DNA of 64,000 bases from positions 86,745 to 150,744 of the forward strand of contig CALIKS010000001.1 in assembly GCA_938017985.1 (NCBI GenBank). Reading direction: 5' to 3'. Shown in pieces: positions 29,865 through 39,902 of this stretch. Source of the DNA: an uncultured archaeon (lineage in GTDB: Archaea; Thermoproteota; Nitrososphaeria_A; Caldarchaeales; Calditenuaceae). Position 1 is the first letter of the stretch. Every line of letters starts with the position of its first letter. Position numbers and translations under genes: made by a program. The notes under the pieces are model-generated. The model saw only the letters and a list, made by a program, of their open reading frames with translations, ran no database searches and was not told the origin of the DNA.

Positions 29865-31163
29865 ATGTCTCAGAAACCACACCTAAACCTCGTCGTAATC
29901 GGACATGTAGATCACGGCAAATCAACTACTATGGGTCATTTCTTAGTGCTGAATGGTACAGTCGATGAGAGACAGCTTAAGGAACTTGAGGCAGAGGCTA
30001 TGAGGTTAGGCAAGGACACATTCATTTACGCCTTCATCATGGACTCGATAAAAGAGGAGAGAGAAAGGGGACTAACTATACAACTCAGTTTTCAGAAATT
30101 CGAGACCAAGAAGTACTACTTCACAATTATTGACGCGCCCGGTCATAGAGACTTCGTAAAAAACATGATTACAGGAGCCTCTCAAGCTGATGCAGCTATA
30201 CTAGTTGTTTCTGCAAAAAAGGGTGAGTATGAAGTAGGAATTTCTGTTGGTGGACAGACTAGGGAACACTTATTCCTAGCTTTTATGCTCGGTATTCGGC
30301 AAATGATTGTTCTGGTTAACAAGATGGACGACTCGACTGTTAACTGGTCTAAAGAACGCTTCGAGGAGGTTAAGCAGGGAGTCTCGGCACTCATGAAACA
30401 GATAGGATTAGATGTTTCTAAGGTTCCATTCATACCCGTTTCTGGTTGGACTGGTGACAACCTTATCAGTAAGAGCGATAAGATGCCATGGTACACCGGG
30501 CCAACCCTGTTGGAAGCTCTTGACCTGTTCCAGGAACCGCCAAAACCAATAGATAAGCCTTTGAGACTGCCAATTCAAGCTGTCTACAGCATTAAGGGCG
30601 TGGGAACAGTTCCTGTCGGACGAGTAGAGACAGGAATCTTGAAACCGGGTGATCAAGTAGTTATCATGCCGGGCAACATCAGGGCAGAGGTGAAGAGCAT
30701 AGAGATGCATCATGCACCACTACCACAAGCAGTTCCCGGAGACAATATTGGGTTCAACTTGAAGGGAATCGAGAGAACACAACTTCAAAGAGGAATGGTT
30801 GTCTCCCATCCAGATAATCCATGCAAAGTGGCGGAAGAATTTAGGGCACAAATTATTGTCATTAATCATCCGACAGCAATAGCAGTTGGATATACACCAG
30901 TGATGCATATTCATACGGCACAGACTGCTGTAAAATTTGTCGAGCTTGAAGGAAAGATAGATCCCAGGACTGGACAGATAGTGGAGAAGAATCCTCAATT
31001 CCTAAAGACAGGAGATGCAGCGATTGTTAAACTCCAACCACTGAGACCAGTCGCTCTTGAGGCATACAGTGACTTTCCACAGTTAGGCAGATTCGCTATC
31101 AGAGATATGGGAATGACAGTTGCTGCGGGTATTGTGCGGGAGATAACTAAGATTACTAAATAA
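29865..31163 (+). CDS. tuf: Translation elongation factor 1-alpha
   Basis: GHVDHGKST, DAPGHRDFVKNMITGASQADAA, NKMD. Confidence 0.97.
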   Translation: MSQKPHLNLVVIGHVDHGKSTTMGHFLVLNGTVDERQLKELEAEAMRLGKDTFIYAFIMDSIKEERERGLTIQLSFQKFETKKYYFTIIDAPGHRDFVKNMITGASQADAAILVVSAKKGEYEVGISVGGQTREHLFLAFMLGIRQMIVLVNKMDDSTVNWSKERFEEVKQGVSALMKQIGLDVSKVPFIPVSGWTGDNLISKSDKMPWYTGPTLLEALDLFQEPPKPIDKPLRLPIQAVYSIKGVGTVPVGRVETGILKPGDQVVIMPGNIRAEVKSIEMHHAPLPQAVPGDNIGFNLKGIERTQLQRGMVVSHPDNPCKVAEEFRAQIIVINHPTAIAVGYTPVMHIHTAQTAVKFVELEGKIDPRTGQIVEKNPQFLKTGDAAIVKLQPLRPVALEAYSDFPQLGRFAIRDMGMTVAAGIVREITKITK

Positions 31164-31168
31164 CCTCA

Positions 31169-31483
31169 CTAACTACTAACACGCATTTCTACTGCGACTT
31201 CCTCCGGTATTTGTATTCTCATAATTTCTCTCATAACTCTTGGGTCATTTATTGTTAAATCGATGATTCTACGGTGAATTCTCAATTCCCATTTTCTCCA
31301 AGTTTTCGTCCCTTCACCACAGGGGCTCTTTCTTACGGGTAAGACGAGTCTCCTTATTGGAAGCGGTACTGGCCCGGAGATTTTTACACCTGTCCTCTGC
31401 GCTATTGATTTTATCTCTCTGCAAGTGGCCTCTAATTTATCGAGATCCGTTGAGGTTAGTTTTATTCTTACTACTTGTGGCAA
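31169..31483 (-). CDS. rps10: 30S ribosomal protein S10
   Basis: 'VRIKLTSTDLDKLEATCREIKSIAQRTGVKISGPVPLPIRRLVLPVRKSPCGEGTKTW'. Confidence 0.96.
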   Translation of the reverse strand: MPQVVRIKLTSTDLDKLEATCREIKSIAQRTGVKISGPVPLPIRRLVLPVRKSPCGEGTKTWRKWELRIHRRIIDLTINDPRVMREIMRIQIPEEVAVEMRVSS

Positions 31484-31541
31484 TCTTTGTTCCCCTTGAC
31501 TAAAAAAGGAAAGGAATAAACCATTATATTAATCATACTAT

Positions 31542-32489
31542 TCAAGCACCCATTACAACTATATACTGGATAATGATGGATAGATAAATTACTGAGAATG
31601 AGATAAGAGCAGAGACGTGCCATCGTAGTCTCCGTAGATATGATAATGTTGCTGTTAAAAGAATAAATGCGCCTAATTGAGCAATTACTAATACAATGTT
31701 TGCTGCAAGCGTTGATGGAATGATGCTCCTACTAATAAATTGTCCCCAGCCAGTTATCTTATCAATGAAAGCAATAGCGGGATAAATTGCTAGGGGAAGT
31801 AGACTAATCATGATTGACGAGAATAATTTTAATGACTGCTCCAAATCTCCAATAAACAATCTGACAACCTTTCTAGGCGTGTATGTAGGTTCTTCTGTAC
31901 TTCTTCGGGACATCAATTCATGAATCGATGAAGTTACAGAAACATAAACATAGATTATAAATAGAGAAAGTAGAAGATTTTTAATAAAATTATTGACTGA
32001 AAAATTAGGAAGATGATATATATGAAGAATGATTAGCTCTATCTTTGAATTCAAAAAAAGAGCAGATAAAATTGTTAATGAGAGTAATCCAACTAAAATT
32101 GTTAGCCGCACTTTTTCCAATAGTGGTGCGACCAACCATATAGGGAAGAATATGTTAGTAAGTATTGTCTCTATTCTGCTTTGGCTGGTTTTTAACTGCT
32201 CAATGTTAAGGTCTCCCTGCTCTCTAAGAAGTCGATAAATGACTGTACCTTCTTCGGTGAGGACATAGTTTCTTTTAGCATCCTGCGTCACTAATCGCTC
32301 CAGCTGTTTGAGATTATAGTAAAGACTTCCTGTACTAATACCTAGTTTATCCCTTAAAGTCGTGGCGCTTATTCTACCTGCCTCACCGATTGTCAATATA
32401 ATTCTTCTTCTCACACGGTGTCTGAGAAGCCAAATTGCTTCTTCTAATTCCTTGTTATCGGACATTTCAAGCAACCAGTCTTTATACAA
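31542..32489 (-). CDS. Membrane-anchored winged-helix transcriptional regulator
   Basis: N-terminal HTH 'RRRIILTIGEAGRISATTLRDKLGISTGSLYYNLKQLERLV' followed by several TM segments. Confidence 0.75.
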   Translation of the reverse strand: MYKDWLLEMSDNKELEEAIWLLRHRVRRRIILTIGEAGRISATTLRDKLGISTGSLYYNLKQLERLVTQDAKRNYVLTEEGTVIYRLLREQGDLNIEQLKTSQSRIETILTNIFFPIWLVAPLLEKVRLTILVGLLSLTILSALFLNSKIELIILHIYHLPNFSVNNFIKNLLLSLFIIYVYVSVTSSIHELMSRRSTEEPTYTPRKVVRLFIGDLEQSLKLFSSIMISLLPLAIYPAIAFIDKITGWGQFISRSIIPSTLAANIVLVIAQLGAFILLTATLSYLRRLRWHVSALISFSVIYLSIIIQYIVVMGA

Positions 32490-32693
32490 TCATTATTACA
32501 TCTTCGCAGATTTAAACTTAACATACTAATACAATAAAGGCTCAGTCAAATGCCTTCTCACTCATTTACTCAGAATAACTCTGAAACATCATCGCCATAA
32601 TTCATTACAATTAAAGGATTAATATAGGTTTTCGATTCATAGAGAGCTCCAAAAAATTTATTGAGAAATAAAATATAATTATTCAGTGACCGG

Positions 32694-33512
32694 TTGTTGG
32701 GGACGTTCCAAGAAAATGATCAGGTACTCTTAATTACGCAAAAAGGAAACAGGTATTTCTTTACTCTTAGAACTAAACGAAGATATCACACTAATGAAGG
32801 AAGCTTTGATGCTGATGCTATAATTGGAAAGATAGAGGGTTCAGAAGTCATCAGCAGTACAGGACAAAAAGCAGTTATCTTCAGGCCTACAATAACAGAA
32901 AGCCTTCTCTTTTTGCCTAGAAAAACGCAGATAACTTATCCAAAGGATCTCGGATTTCTGATAGCTGTGACTGGTCTGGGGCCGGGTTCACGGGTTATCG
33001 AAGGAGGAACTGGCAGCGGAGTTTTAGCATTATTTCTCGCATGGCATGTAAGGCCTGGTGGCAAGGTATATAGCTATGACATAGATGACGAGTTTTTTCC
33101 AGCAATCCATCGACACGTAGAAAATCTGGGACTTTCAGATGTAATAGAGTTGAAGAAAGGCGACTTATCTATAAGTGTCGAGGAAAACAATGTAGATGTT
33201 TTTATAGCTGACGTGCCAGAGCCTTGGAAAACAGTTGAATCAGCCTATAACGCGCTTAGACCCGGTGGAATGTATGCTGCGATAGTGCCAACTATTGAGC
33301 AATTAATTAAGACTTCGACTGCTCTTAAGACAAGTGGTTTCTTTGAGTATATTTCGGGAGAACTTTTTTTTAGGCCATGGAGAGTGAAGGAAGGAATGTC
33401 GCGGCCACATCATAAAATGCGTGCACATACAGTCTTTATAATTGTAGGAAGAAAAACAATGATTAAAGACACTACATTATGGTCATTAAAGCTCCCAGAT
33501 GGATATAGATAG
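32694..33512 (+). CDS. trmI: tRNA (adenine-N1-)-methyltransferase TrmI family
   Basis: 'GPGSRVIEGGTGSGVLALFLA', 'DVFIADVPEPWK'; TTG start. Confidence 0.85.
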   Translation: MLGTFQENDQVLLITQKGNRYFFTLRTKRRYHTNEGSFDADAIIGKIEGSEVISSTGQKAVIFRPTITESLLFLPRKTQITYPKDLGFLIAVTGLGPGSRVIEGGTGSGVLALFLAWHVRPGGKVYSYDIDDEFFPAIHRHVENLGLSDVIELKKGDLSISVEENNVDVFIADVPEPWKTVESAYNALRPGGMYAAIVPTIEQLIKTSTALKTSGFFEYISGELFFRPWRVKEGMSRPHHKMRAHTVFIIVGRKTMIKDTTLWSLKLPDGYR

Positions 33513-33514
33513 TA

Positions 33515-34129
33515 CTATTGCTTGTACATTGCTTCTAATAGCTCAACATGTGTCTTTATTTTCTCCGCAGCATCATTAACATGTTGGAATGGATACGCCT
33601 CGGGATACCTGAATGAAAACCTATTAAAGTAACATGATGCGGCATTAGAAGCTGCTATTGCATAAGTCAAGGCAATTGCCTGATGTTCTTCTATTTCTTG
33701 GTAACTCTCAGCTCCCCTTGAACGTATTCCAGCTGTTTCGTCTTTAGCACGTCTTGCCGCAATATCTTCAGGCCTGTACTCTAAGAATATTATACTATGC
33801 GGCCTAAGTTTTGCCACGACTGTTGATGGTATGCCTGGATAATATCCATATGGAGTCTTGACTGCAGCATGTGTATCAACAATTATTGTTCCATCTTGTC
33901 TAGATATATTCTCAGCTGCTAACTCTTGTAGTTCCCTATATGAGTCAAATGGTATTTTACTTCTCATCTCATCTCTTGATTTTAGTCCATAAATAACAGC
34001 GGCTTCCTTGAACATCAAGTCGCCGAAATTTAATATTTTTACGTCGGGCCTCATCTCAGTTAGTTTCTTAAAAATTGTCGTTTTTCCGGCTCCTGGAACA
34101 GCAAGTACAACCACTCTTACCATAATCAC
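33515..34129 (-). CDS. adkA: Archaeal adenylate kinase
   Basis: 'VLAVPGAGKTTIFKKL', 'NFGDLMFKEA', 'IIVDTHAAVKTPYGYYPGIP'. Confidence 0.92.
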   Translation of the reverse strand: MIMVRVVVLAVPGAGKTTIFKKLTEMRPDVKILNFGDLMFKEAAVIYGLKSRDEMRSKIPFDSYRELQELAAENISRQDGTIIVDTHAAVKTPYGYYPGIPSTVVAKLRPHSIIFLEYRPEDIAARRAKDETAGIRSRGAESYQEIEEHQAIALTYAIAASNAASCYFNRFSFRYPEAYPFQHVNDAAEKIKTHVELLEAMYKQ

Positions 34130-34173
34130 TCGATAATTGTTTATTCACAGCATGTCAAAAATCTATCTTTTAC

Positions 34174-34416
34174 CTACCCTAAACTTGACTTAATAATAAT
34201 TCGGTATGCATGCTGGACATCCTCCTTTTTAACCGTTCTCCTACCCGCATGATGTGCCAGCAATATGGCCTGTTCTGCAATCTTCAGGCCTAGATCCTCG
34301 AGAATTACTCTCAATTCTTCTGCAGCGTCTTCACCGACCCTTATAGCTCCTGCCTTCTTAAGCAATCTATGCATGGGCGCAGTCGATAGTTCGCTCATTC
34401 CTGTTATATAATCCAC
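34174..34416 (-). CDS. Archaeal histone
   Basis: 'APMHRLLKKAGAIRVGEDAAEELRVILEDLGLKIAEQAILLAHHAGRRTVKKEDVQHA' histone fold. Confidence 0.93.
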   Translation of the reverse strand: MDYITGMSELSTAPMHRLLKKAGAIRVGEDAAEELRVILEDLGLKIAEQAILLAHHAGRRTVKKEDVQHAYRIIIKSSLG

Positions 34417-34564
34417 TTAAGACACCGTTAAAAACTAATCTATATGTCGAGGCTCGATATTCTCCTAGATAACGTCTAAGAATTACCTCTATACATGTCA
34501 TAAAAGTATTCATTAAAGGTTTATAGGGAATTAAAATATAGATAATTACTGAAAGTGAGAATAA

Positions 34565-35431
34565 TTGGCGCTCCTGGGTAGAGTAGTTTGCCCATATTGT
34601 AAGAGACTAACTTTAAAAGGAAAGTATTGTATGAATTGCGGTAAAGAGCTTCCTCCAGAACTACAGGAAGCTCCATCAGCCGCAGCGCCAGCCCAGCCGG
34701 TACAAGTGCCTGAAGCGAAACCCCAGCCACGGCCAGCGGAAGCAACAGTAACGCCCACGCAGCCCCAGCCTCCAGCAACAGTTGAGGGAATGATACCTGA
34801 AGAGGTAACCGAGGAAAGAAAATTAATTGAGCAACTATCTAAGCTTTATTCATGGTCACTTAGATTAATTGACTTACTTCTCGACGGGGAAGCTACAAGT
34901 GATGTATTCACCGAGATTTACGAGGAATATAGCTCAAGGATTACTACACTAGATGAAAAGAGGCGAGATATGATAGCGAAATATGAGGAGCGACTGCGTG
35001 AATTAAACGAACGTTCTGAAAATCTAAAGATTAGACACGAAATAGGAGAGATTGGAGACAGAGATTATATCAGACAAAAGATTGAAATTGATAAAGAAAT
35101 CTCTAAGATTAGACCAAAACTCGCAATATTACAGAACCCAATTGAAATACGGCTAGCAGACATTCCCTCATTTACACAGAGCGTTGAAAAGAAGGTAAAA
35201 GACATCAATGAAAAGGGGACCCAGCTAGGATTGTCAAGCCAACAAATATCTAAGATCATCTCTGACCTGCAATCCCTGCTAGACGCAAGTCAAACATTAA
35301 TAGAACAACACAACAAAATCAAACATGAGATCCAGAAGATAGAAATAAGATACAAAATCGGTGAGCTCAAACAGGACGAATACTTAGCCCAAAAACAGCG
35401 GCTCGAAAGACAGTTAGAACTGACATTTTAA
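34565..35431 (+). CDS. Zinc-ribbon, Pro-rich linker, coiled-coil protein of unknown function
   Basis: CPYCKRLTLKGKYCMNCGKEL; PAQPVQVPEAKPQPRPAEATVTPTQPQPPAT linker; two coiled-coil repeats. Confidence 0.75.
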   Translation: MALLGRVVCPYCKRLTLKGKYCMNCGKELPPELQEAPSAAAPAQPVQVPEAKPQPRPAEATVTPTQPQPPATVEGMIPEEVTEERKLIEQLSKLYSWSLRLIDLLLDGEATSDVFTEIYEEYSSRITTLDEKRRDMIAKYEERLRELNERSENLKIRHEIGEIGDRDYIRQKIEIDKEISKIRPKLAILQNPIEIRLADIPSFTQSVEKKVKDINEKGTQLGLSSQQISKIISDLQSLLDASQTLIEQHNKIKHEIQKIEIRYKIGELKQDEYLAQKQRLERQLELTF

Positions 35432-35502
35432 GATATAAAATTATTAACTTGTTAAATTTTTAAATGCTTAATAGGCTTGTTGATTATTAGTTATCTACGG
35501 AG

Positions 35503-35805
35503 GTGAAATATATGCCAATCTATGTTTGTTTGATGAAGTTGACAGATCAGGGCATTAAAGAGGTTAAAGATGCTATTAAGCGTGTTCAGGAAGCAATTAA
35601 AACCCTTGAAGCAATGGGAGGAAGGCTAATAGCCTTCTATATGGTTATGGGTGAGTATGATTATATTGGCATTGCAGAAGTCCCAAGCGACGAGGTTGCT
35701 GCGGCCTTCCTGCTAGGATTAGGATCCCATGGATACGTTAGGACAACAACATTAAAGGCTTTCACAACAGAACAGATTGCGGCCATTATTGGAAGACTAT
35801 CTTAG
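35503..35805 (+). CDS. GYD-domain protein
   Basis: 'YVCLMKLTDQGIKEVKDAIKRV', 'FYMVMGEYDYIGIAEVPSDE'. Confidence 0.88.
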   Translation: MKYMPIYVCLMKLTDQGIKEVKDAIKRVQEAIKTLEAMGGRLIAFYMVMGEYDYIGIAEVPSDEVAAAFLLGLGSHGYVRTTTLKAFTTEQIAAIIGRLS

Positions 35806-35863
35806 AACTAATGATGTAGGCAAATAAGCGATCCATCGGAAAATGCTAAACATTCTCTTTTTT

Positions 35864-36105
35864 TGTATTATTTATTTTGATCCCTTTTCCCAGAGAATTT
35901 TACCACTATGCCTAGTTCTGACTTAGCCATATCGCTCTGCAACATTGATGGCTTTCTGTTAAATATGTTTCTATCTCATCTTTCGGCATATCAGTATAGT
36001 CTTCTGGTCAAGCCATTCTTTTATAACTTCTTGGGCTATGGTTTTGATAATCTTTCTCCAACTCTCTAAGCTCTCTTATCGCCCTATTTGATGATATTCT
36101 AAACT
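35864..36105 (-). pseudogene. Frameshifted gene remnant, possibly RHH/VapB-like
   Basis: Coding-like peptides in three frames on the minus strand: EKFRISSNRAIRELRELEKD / IIKTIAQEVIKEWLDQKT / TDMPKDEIETYLTESHQ / MAKSELGIVVKFSGKRDQNK*. Confidence 0.4.
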
Positions 36106-36109
36106 TTTC

Positions 36110-36184
36110 TGCTCCGGCCGGGATTTGAACCCGGGTCACTGGCTCGAAAGGCCAGTATACTTGTCCGGGCTATACTACCGGAGC
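36110..36184 (-). tRNA. tRNA-Glu (UUC anticodon)
   Basis: Minus strand GCTCCGGTAGTATAG...CTGGC-CTTTCGA-GCCAG...CCGGAGC. Confidence 0.93.
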
Positions 36185-36268
36185 TACTTGAATATACACA
36201 TAGACTCAATAATATGAATCTTATCTATGAGAAAATAAAAAAAGTGTCAGAAAGATATCTAATTAGTT

Positions 36269-37900
36269 TCATTCTGGGACTTCTGGTATTTCTCCGCCTG
36301 CTCCTGGCTTCTTTTCCTCTTTCTTCTTTGAAGCAGCAATAACATCATCTATTCTCAATATCATCGCAGCGGCCTCGAAGCTTGACTTCAACGCCTGGGC
36401 TTTTACTCTTACGGGCTCAATAACACCTAATGAATACATGTCTTCTATCTTGCCGTTAAATATATTGATTCCATAGCTGATACCATTTTCCGCGTGTTTA
36501 TTCCTGAGAGACGACATTATGTCGACTGGGTCAAGGCCTGAATTTTCTGCCAGCGTCTTAGGAACTATCTCCAATGCATCTGCATAAGCAAGCATTGCAA
36601 GCTGTTCTTTACCTGGATACTTAGCCGCCTCACTTCTTACGAGTTTAGATAGCTCAGCCTCTATGGCTCCACCTCCAGGTACAATTTTACTCTCCTCTAC
36701 AATGTTTATCATGTTCATTATTGCGTCGTTAAGAGCTCGTTCAGCCTCATCTAACTGTCTCTCAAGTCCAGCCCTAATCAAGATGGCTACAGCTCTTGGA
36801 TTCTTACACTCTTCGACGAATACCATTCTGTCTTCTCCGATTTTTCTCTCTTCTACGAGCCCAGCATATCCCAAGTCTTTTTCACTTAGGTCCTCGAAGT
36901 TTGTAACTATTCTTCCTCCGGTTGCCTTCTCAAGCTTCTCCATATCACTTCTCTTGACTCTGCGGACAGCTAATATACCGGCCTTCGCCAAGAAGAATTG
37001 TGCGGCGTCATCGATTCCTTTTTGGCAGAATACTACATTTGCGCCTACTTTTACTACTTTGTCCACCATTTCTTTGAGAATTCTTGTCTCCTCGTCTAGG
37101 AATTCCTTTATCTTCAACGGGTCTCTAATTCTTATTTCAGCAGAAAACTCGGTCTTTTCAATCTCAAAGGGAGCATCCAGAAGCGCTATCTTTGCATTTG
37201 TGACCCTTTTAGGCATCGCGGCATGAACAACTTCTTTGTCAACAATTACTCCTTTAATAAGCTGTGATTCTAAAAGGCTTTTACCTATCTTTTTAACAAT
37301 CTGGATATCGTCCTTGTCCGCCCTCATTTTACCATTGACTTCTCTTACTACGCTGCTTACTGCATCAATTGCGAGCTGAGCTAAATGATCAGTTGCAAAT
37401 CCGAGAGATTTGCTTCCAAGACACGTCCTAACCATTTTCTTAAGAGTCTCAGTATCTGTCAGCTTTACCTCTATCGCAAGACTATTTAATTTGTTTATCG
37501 CAATTTCCATAGCTTTTTTGTAGCCCACAATTATAGTGCTGGGGTGTATCTTTTGGTCTACAAGTTCTTCTGCACGTTTTAGCAGCTCGCCTGCAATTAT
37601 CACGGCTGTTGTAGTTCCATCACCTACTGTTTTGTCCTGTGTCTTTGCCACTTCTATAATCATCTTTGCAGCTGGGTGTTCGACATCCATCTTCTCGAGA
37701 ATTGTTGCGCCATCATTAGTCACTATTACATCACCAATTGAATCTACGAGTAGCTTATCCATTCCTTTTGGCCCTAATGTCGTCTTTACCATGTCAGATA
37801 TTATTTTCGCCGCCGTGATGTTATTTCGCTGTGCAGTTTTACCCCTGCTTCTGCTTGTTCCTTCTTTGAGTATTATCACTGGTTGACCAGCTAACGCCAT
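36269..37900 (-). CDS. thsA: Thermosome subunit (group II chaperonin)
   Basis: '[29 protein letters not shown]', '[15 protein letters not shown]', '[13 protein letters not shown]'. Confidence 0.97.
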   Translation of the reverse strand: MALAGQPVIILKEGTSRSRGKTAQRNNITAAKIISDMVKTTLGPKGMDKLLVDSIGDVIVTNDGATILEKMDVEHPAAKMIIEVAKTQDKTVGDGTTTAVIIAGELLKRAEELVDQKIHPSTIIVGYKKAMEIAINKLNSLAIEVKLTDTETLKKMVRTCLGSKSLGFATDHLAQLAIDAVSSVVREVNGKMRADKDDIQIVKKIGKSLLESQLIKGVIVDKEVVHAAMPKRVTNAKIALLDAPFEIEKTEFSAEIRIRDPLKIKEFLDEETRILKEMVDKVVKVGANVVFCQKGIDDAAQFFLAKAGILAVRRVKRSDMEKLEKATGGRIVTNFEDLSEKDLGYAGLVEERKIGEDRMVFVEECKNPRAVAILIRAGLERQLDEAERALNDAIMNMINIVEESKIVPGGGAIEAELSKLVRSEAAKYPGKEQLAMLAYADALEIVPKTLAENSGLDPVDIMSSLRNKHAENGISYGINIFNGKIEDMYSLGVIEPVRVKAQALKSSFEAAAMILRIDDVIAASKKKEEKKPGAGGEIPEVPE

Positions 37901-37988
37901 TATATACTCACCGCTGAATAGATTATATTAGCCTCAATATAAAAATATCTTAAGATTTCATACTTAACATACCTATATAGTAAACATA

Positions 37989-38867
37989 ATGCTTAAACAA
38001 TTGTTAACTAAATTAATTAATGAATTGTTGCTGGGCGCACATGTATCAATATCAGGCTCGATTGACCTCTCCGTTGATAGAGCGTTACAACTTTCATGCA
38101 CTACTTTTCAGATATTTACTCGCAACCCTAGAGGATGGAAGGCTTCAAAATTGAGGAAGAATGAAGTTGAACTATTCAGAGATAAAAGAAAAAAAGCTGG
38201 TATTAACGTGGTTGTCGCACACATGCCTTATTTGCCAAATATTGCTTCTCCTAATAAAAATTCTTGGCAGCTTTCGCTAAAATCATTAATTGACGAGTTA
38301 AAGAGATGCGACTTACTCGGGATCGAGTACCTCGTCACTCACATAGGTAGTCATTTAGGTAAAGGAATAGATGTAGGGATATCACAAGTAGCAAAAGCAG
38401 TTGATACATCGGTCGAAAAGGCGAGTCCTAAATGCGTCCTTTTACTAGAGAACATGGCTGGCCAAAAGAACAGTGTAGGTTCCAGGTTTGAAGATATAAA
38501 AAGAATATTAGACAAAATTTCACACATCGATAAAGTTGGTATTTGTCTTGATACATGTCATCTCTACGCTGCTGGTTATGATGTTAAGTCAAAAGAAGGA
38601 ATAAACAATACTTTAAATGATTTTGACTCGCTTATAGGTTTAAAAAATTTGAAAGTTGTTCATCTAAATGACTCGGCAGGTGACCTGGGAAGCCGCTTAG
38701 ATAGACATGAGCATATAGGATTGGGACGAATAGGAAAAGAAGGTTTCAGAAACTTCATTAATCATAAATTCATTAGAGATTTACCTATGATAATTGAAAC
38801 ACCTGAAGATGAAAAAGGCGATTACTCAATGGATCTCTCAATACTGAGAAGTCTATATAAAACATAA
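37989..38867 (+). CDS. nfo: Endonuclease IV (AP endonuclease)
   Basis: 'GAHVSISGSIDLSVDRALQLSCTTFQIFTRNPRGW', 'GICLDTCHLYAAGYD', 'HLNDSAGDLGSRLDRHEHIGLG'. Confidence 0.95.
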   Translation: MLKQLLTKLINELLLGAHVSISGSIDLSVDRALQLSCTTFQIFTRNPRGWKASKLRKNEVELFRDKRKKAGINVVVAHMPYLPNIASPNKNSWQLSLKSLIDELKRCDLLGIEYLVTHIGSHLGKGIDVGISQVAKAVDTSVEKASPKCVLLLENMAGQKNSVGSRFEDIKRILDKISHIDKVGICLDTCHLYAAGYDVKSKEGINNTLNDFDSLIGLKNLKVVHLNDSAGDLGSRLDRHEHIGLGRIGKEGFRNFINHKFIRDLPMIIETPEDEKGDYSMDLSILRSLYKT

Positions 38868-38883
38868 GCCCGATGAAGTATTA

Positions 38884-39345
38884 GTGGCGAAGCACTTTAT
38901 GAACATAAACAGTCTTAGAAAATTGATTTTAGTAATTATAAAGGCAGGATTTTCTCTCACTTCTATACAGTTCATTATAGTAGGTGTCTCTTGTTTGGTT
39001 TTTGCAGAGGCAATACTGTATTTATTGATAGACATGTTCCATGTATATGACATAATAGCAGTAATAGTAGCGACGGAACTTTCAGTTTTACTAAATTTTT
39101 ACATTAATGATAACTGGACTTTTAGAAGACTAAAAAATTCTGGAGGGGGCTTCATGATTAGGTTAATTAAATTTCACGTATCCAGAATTGCAAGTATTTT
39201 GGTGAACATCGGTTTATTCGCTCTCCTTAATAATATCTTTTTAATCCACTATTTATTGTCTTACTTTCTGGCAGCACTTGTAGCATTTACTATTAATTTC
39301 ATTACTAGTATCATATGGGTCTGGAGGACTCACATGATTAATTAA
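38884..39345 (+). CDS. GtrA-family membrane protein
   Basis: 4 TM, 'LLNFYINDNWTFR' GtrA signature. Confidence 0.85.
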   Translation: MAKHFMNINSLRKLILVIIKAGFSLTSIQFIIVGVSCLVFAEAILYLLIDMFHVYDIIAVIVATELSVLLNFYINDNWTFRRLKNSGGGFMIRLIKFHVSRIASILVNIGLFALLNNIFLIHYLLSYFLAALVAFTINFITSIIWVWRTHMIN

Positions 39346-39355
39346 TAAATGAATT

Positions 39356-39820
39356 TCAACGTCTAGACGCCTCATTTTCAACATCCTTTATTATTTTATC
39401 AGAATATCCTAATTGTTTCAGCCCTTTGATCAATAAAGAGAGATATTGTTTTGAGGGCGGCACATGCATCCTGGGTCTTGAAGAGACATGAGTATAAGCA
39501 TGATGTTCACCTTTTTCACTTTGAACCACGACTTTTATTCTCATCCTCAGATTGGCAAGTCCTTCATACCTGTCTATAATGTTTAATTTCTGTTCATCTA
39601 TCACATATACTGCTCCGAAAACAGTTGCTTTTTCATCTTCTTTTAGTCCTGCTATTCCACATCTCCAAGAAATTGAGTATGAGTCGAATACTAATCTATG
39701 CTCAGGTAACCAAGCCGGAAAATAATCATACCAATCTTTTATAACTAACCGCATTTGCTCTGGGTTTAGTAAGACATCATAGGCAAAGTAATTGACCTTA
39801 CTAGTCGGCCTATCCTCCAT
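39356..39820 (-). CDS. Gamma-glutamylcyclotransferase/AIG2-like protein
   Basis: 'YFAYDVLLNPEQM', 'VFGAVYVIDEQKLNIIDRYEGL'. Confidence 0.75.
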   Translation of the reverse strand: MEDRPTSKVNYFAYDVLLNPEQMRLVIKDWYDYFPAWLPEHRLVFDSYSISWRCGIAGLKEDEKATVFGAVYVIDEQKLNIIDRYEGLANLRMRIKVVVQSEKGEHHAYTHVSSRPRMHVPPSKQYLSLLIKGLKQLGYSDKIIKDVENEASRR

Positions 39821-39902
39821 TACTTATTAATTCATAGCGTTTAACTTATATATTTGATTATTCAGTGTTGTTTTATAACTTAAAATAAAATTAAACCAAT
39901 TA

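Noticed and set aside
29865-31163. EF-1alpha 'GLTIQLSF' instead of the common GITIDLSF
   Set aside because: Position is variable among translational GTPases (N in EF-Tu); not strong enough to flag.
34521-34778. Two minus-strand ORFs opposite the Pro-rich linker
   Set aside because: Compositional by-product of the antisense of a Pro/Ala/Gln-rich coding region.
36663-37886. Long plus-strand ORFs opposite the thermosome gene
   Set aside because: Antisense shadow ORFs of a highly conserved gene; serine/leucine-rich, no family resemblance.
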